Source of the DNA: Gammaproteobacteria bacterium
GTDB lineage: Bacteria; Pseudomonadota; Gammaproteobacteria; Steroidobacterales; Steroidobacteraceae
Assembly (NCBI GenBank): GCA_020846815.1
Contig: JADLDF010000427.1
Coordinates: 1 to 5,609 of the forward strand
DNA length: 5,609 nt
Direction: 5' to 3'
Positions 5,350 through 5,609 of this stretch are shown piece after piece. A program made the position numbers and the translations under genes. Position 1 is the stretch's first letter; each line of letters begins with the position of its first letter. The notes beneath the pieces were generated by a model that did not search any database, was not told the DNA's origin, and saw only the letters and a list, made by a program, of their open reading frames with translations.

Positions 5350-5609
5350 TCAGGCCGGGACGCGCGGCTCGCGGCGCAGGAAGCGCACCATCTGGATCTC
5401 GTCCACGTAGCCGTCGCCGATCTGCACCGCGGCCGGCTCGCGCGCGAAGCCGCGAAAACCGAGCGAAGCGTACAGACGCTGTGCGCGCTCGTTGGTGGCG
5501 AGCACCATCAGCACGACCTGCCGCAGGTCGCCGAGCGCTTCGGCACGCACCAGCGCTTCGCGCAGCAGCAGCTTGCCGACGCCGGAGCCTTCGGCCTCCG
5601 GGCGCACGA
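5350..5609 (-). CDS. GNAT-family N-acetyltransferase (N-terminal part outside window)
   Basis: This is the C-terminal 85-86 residues of an acetyl-CoA-dependent GNAT acyltransferase. The acetyl-CoA pyrophosphate loop (motif A) is RPEAEGSGVGKLLLREAL, which matches the family pattern [QR]-x-x-G-x-[GA] except that Glu takes the place of Gln/Arg. It is followed by LMVLATNERAQRLYASLGF, the usual N-x-x-A-x-x-x-Y-x-x-x-G-F motif B. Then comes a beta strand with YVDEIQMVRFL. The GTG at 5607 is almost certainly an internal Val; GNAT proteins have about 60-80 residues before this point, so the start lies past the window edge. The substrate cannot be told. It converges on the defective cheB copy, whose open frame runs antisense through it, and has no evident link to chemotaxis. 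Confidence 0.88.
   Translation of the reverse strand, partial: VRPEAEGSGVGKLLLREALVRAEALGDLRQVVLMVLATNERAQRLYASLGFRGFAREPAAVQIGDGYVDEIQMVRFLRREPRVPA

Overview
The window is a stretch of a high-GC proteobacterial chemotaxis gene cluster, followed by a decayed receptor/methylesterase pair. The protein styles (CheD with an internal KLLPGDYYVT block, class-I-like CheR and CheB, a receptor with a W-x-x-F tail, a FliA-type promoter) point to Gammaproteobacteria or Betaproteobacteria. The sequence alone does not allow a finer assignment.

Layout on the + strand: the 3' part of a STAS-domain gene (to 314); a 151-residue helical protein with a CheZ-like D-x-x-x-Q motif (311-766, ATGA overlap with STAS); cheR (790-1629); cheD (1631-2314); cheB (2330-3457). 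These five genes are packed with gaps of no more than 23 bases and look like one operon. The partner genes (cheA, cheW, cheY, a full receptor) are not in the window and would be expected upstream. A STAS gene together with cheR-cheD-cheB resembles the 'F7-type' chemotaxis clusters of gammaproteobacteria; that assignment is inference.

A 114-base gap after cheB (3458-3571) holds a close match to a sigma-28 (FliA) promoter and a clear Shine-Dalgarno. It leads into a methyl-accepting chemotaxis protein (3572-4541) that is broken by two single-base-type frameshifts and has lost its whole signalling hairpin. It still keeps the membrane segments, the HAMP domain and a C-terminal CheR/CheB-docking tail (DWARF). 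Immediately after it lies a second cheB copy (from 4548). Its receiver domain is intact and about two-thirds identical to that of cheB, but about 108 residues of the esterase domain, including the catalytic His, are missing, and its frame has no stop before the window ends. A GNAT acetyltransferase gene on the opposite strand (5350 to the window edge) converges on it.

How the genes work together: CheR methylates receptors, phosphorylated CheB demethylates and deamidates them, CheD deamidates receptor glutamines, and the CheZ-like protein may dephosphorylate CheY. The STAS protein has no assigned role here. The most interesting points are the CheZ-like protein, the tail E-[LI]-[DE]-L-F shared by it and CheD, the docking-tail-only receptor remnant that could be translated from a strong internal ribosome site, and the parallel internal deletions in two neighbouring genes.
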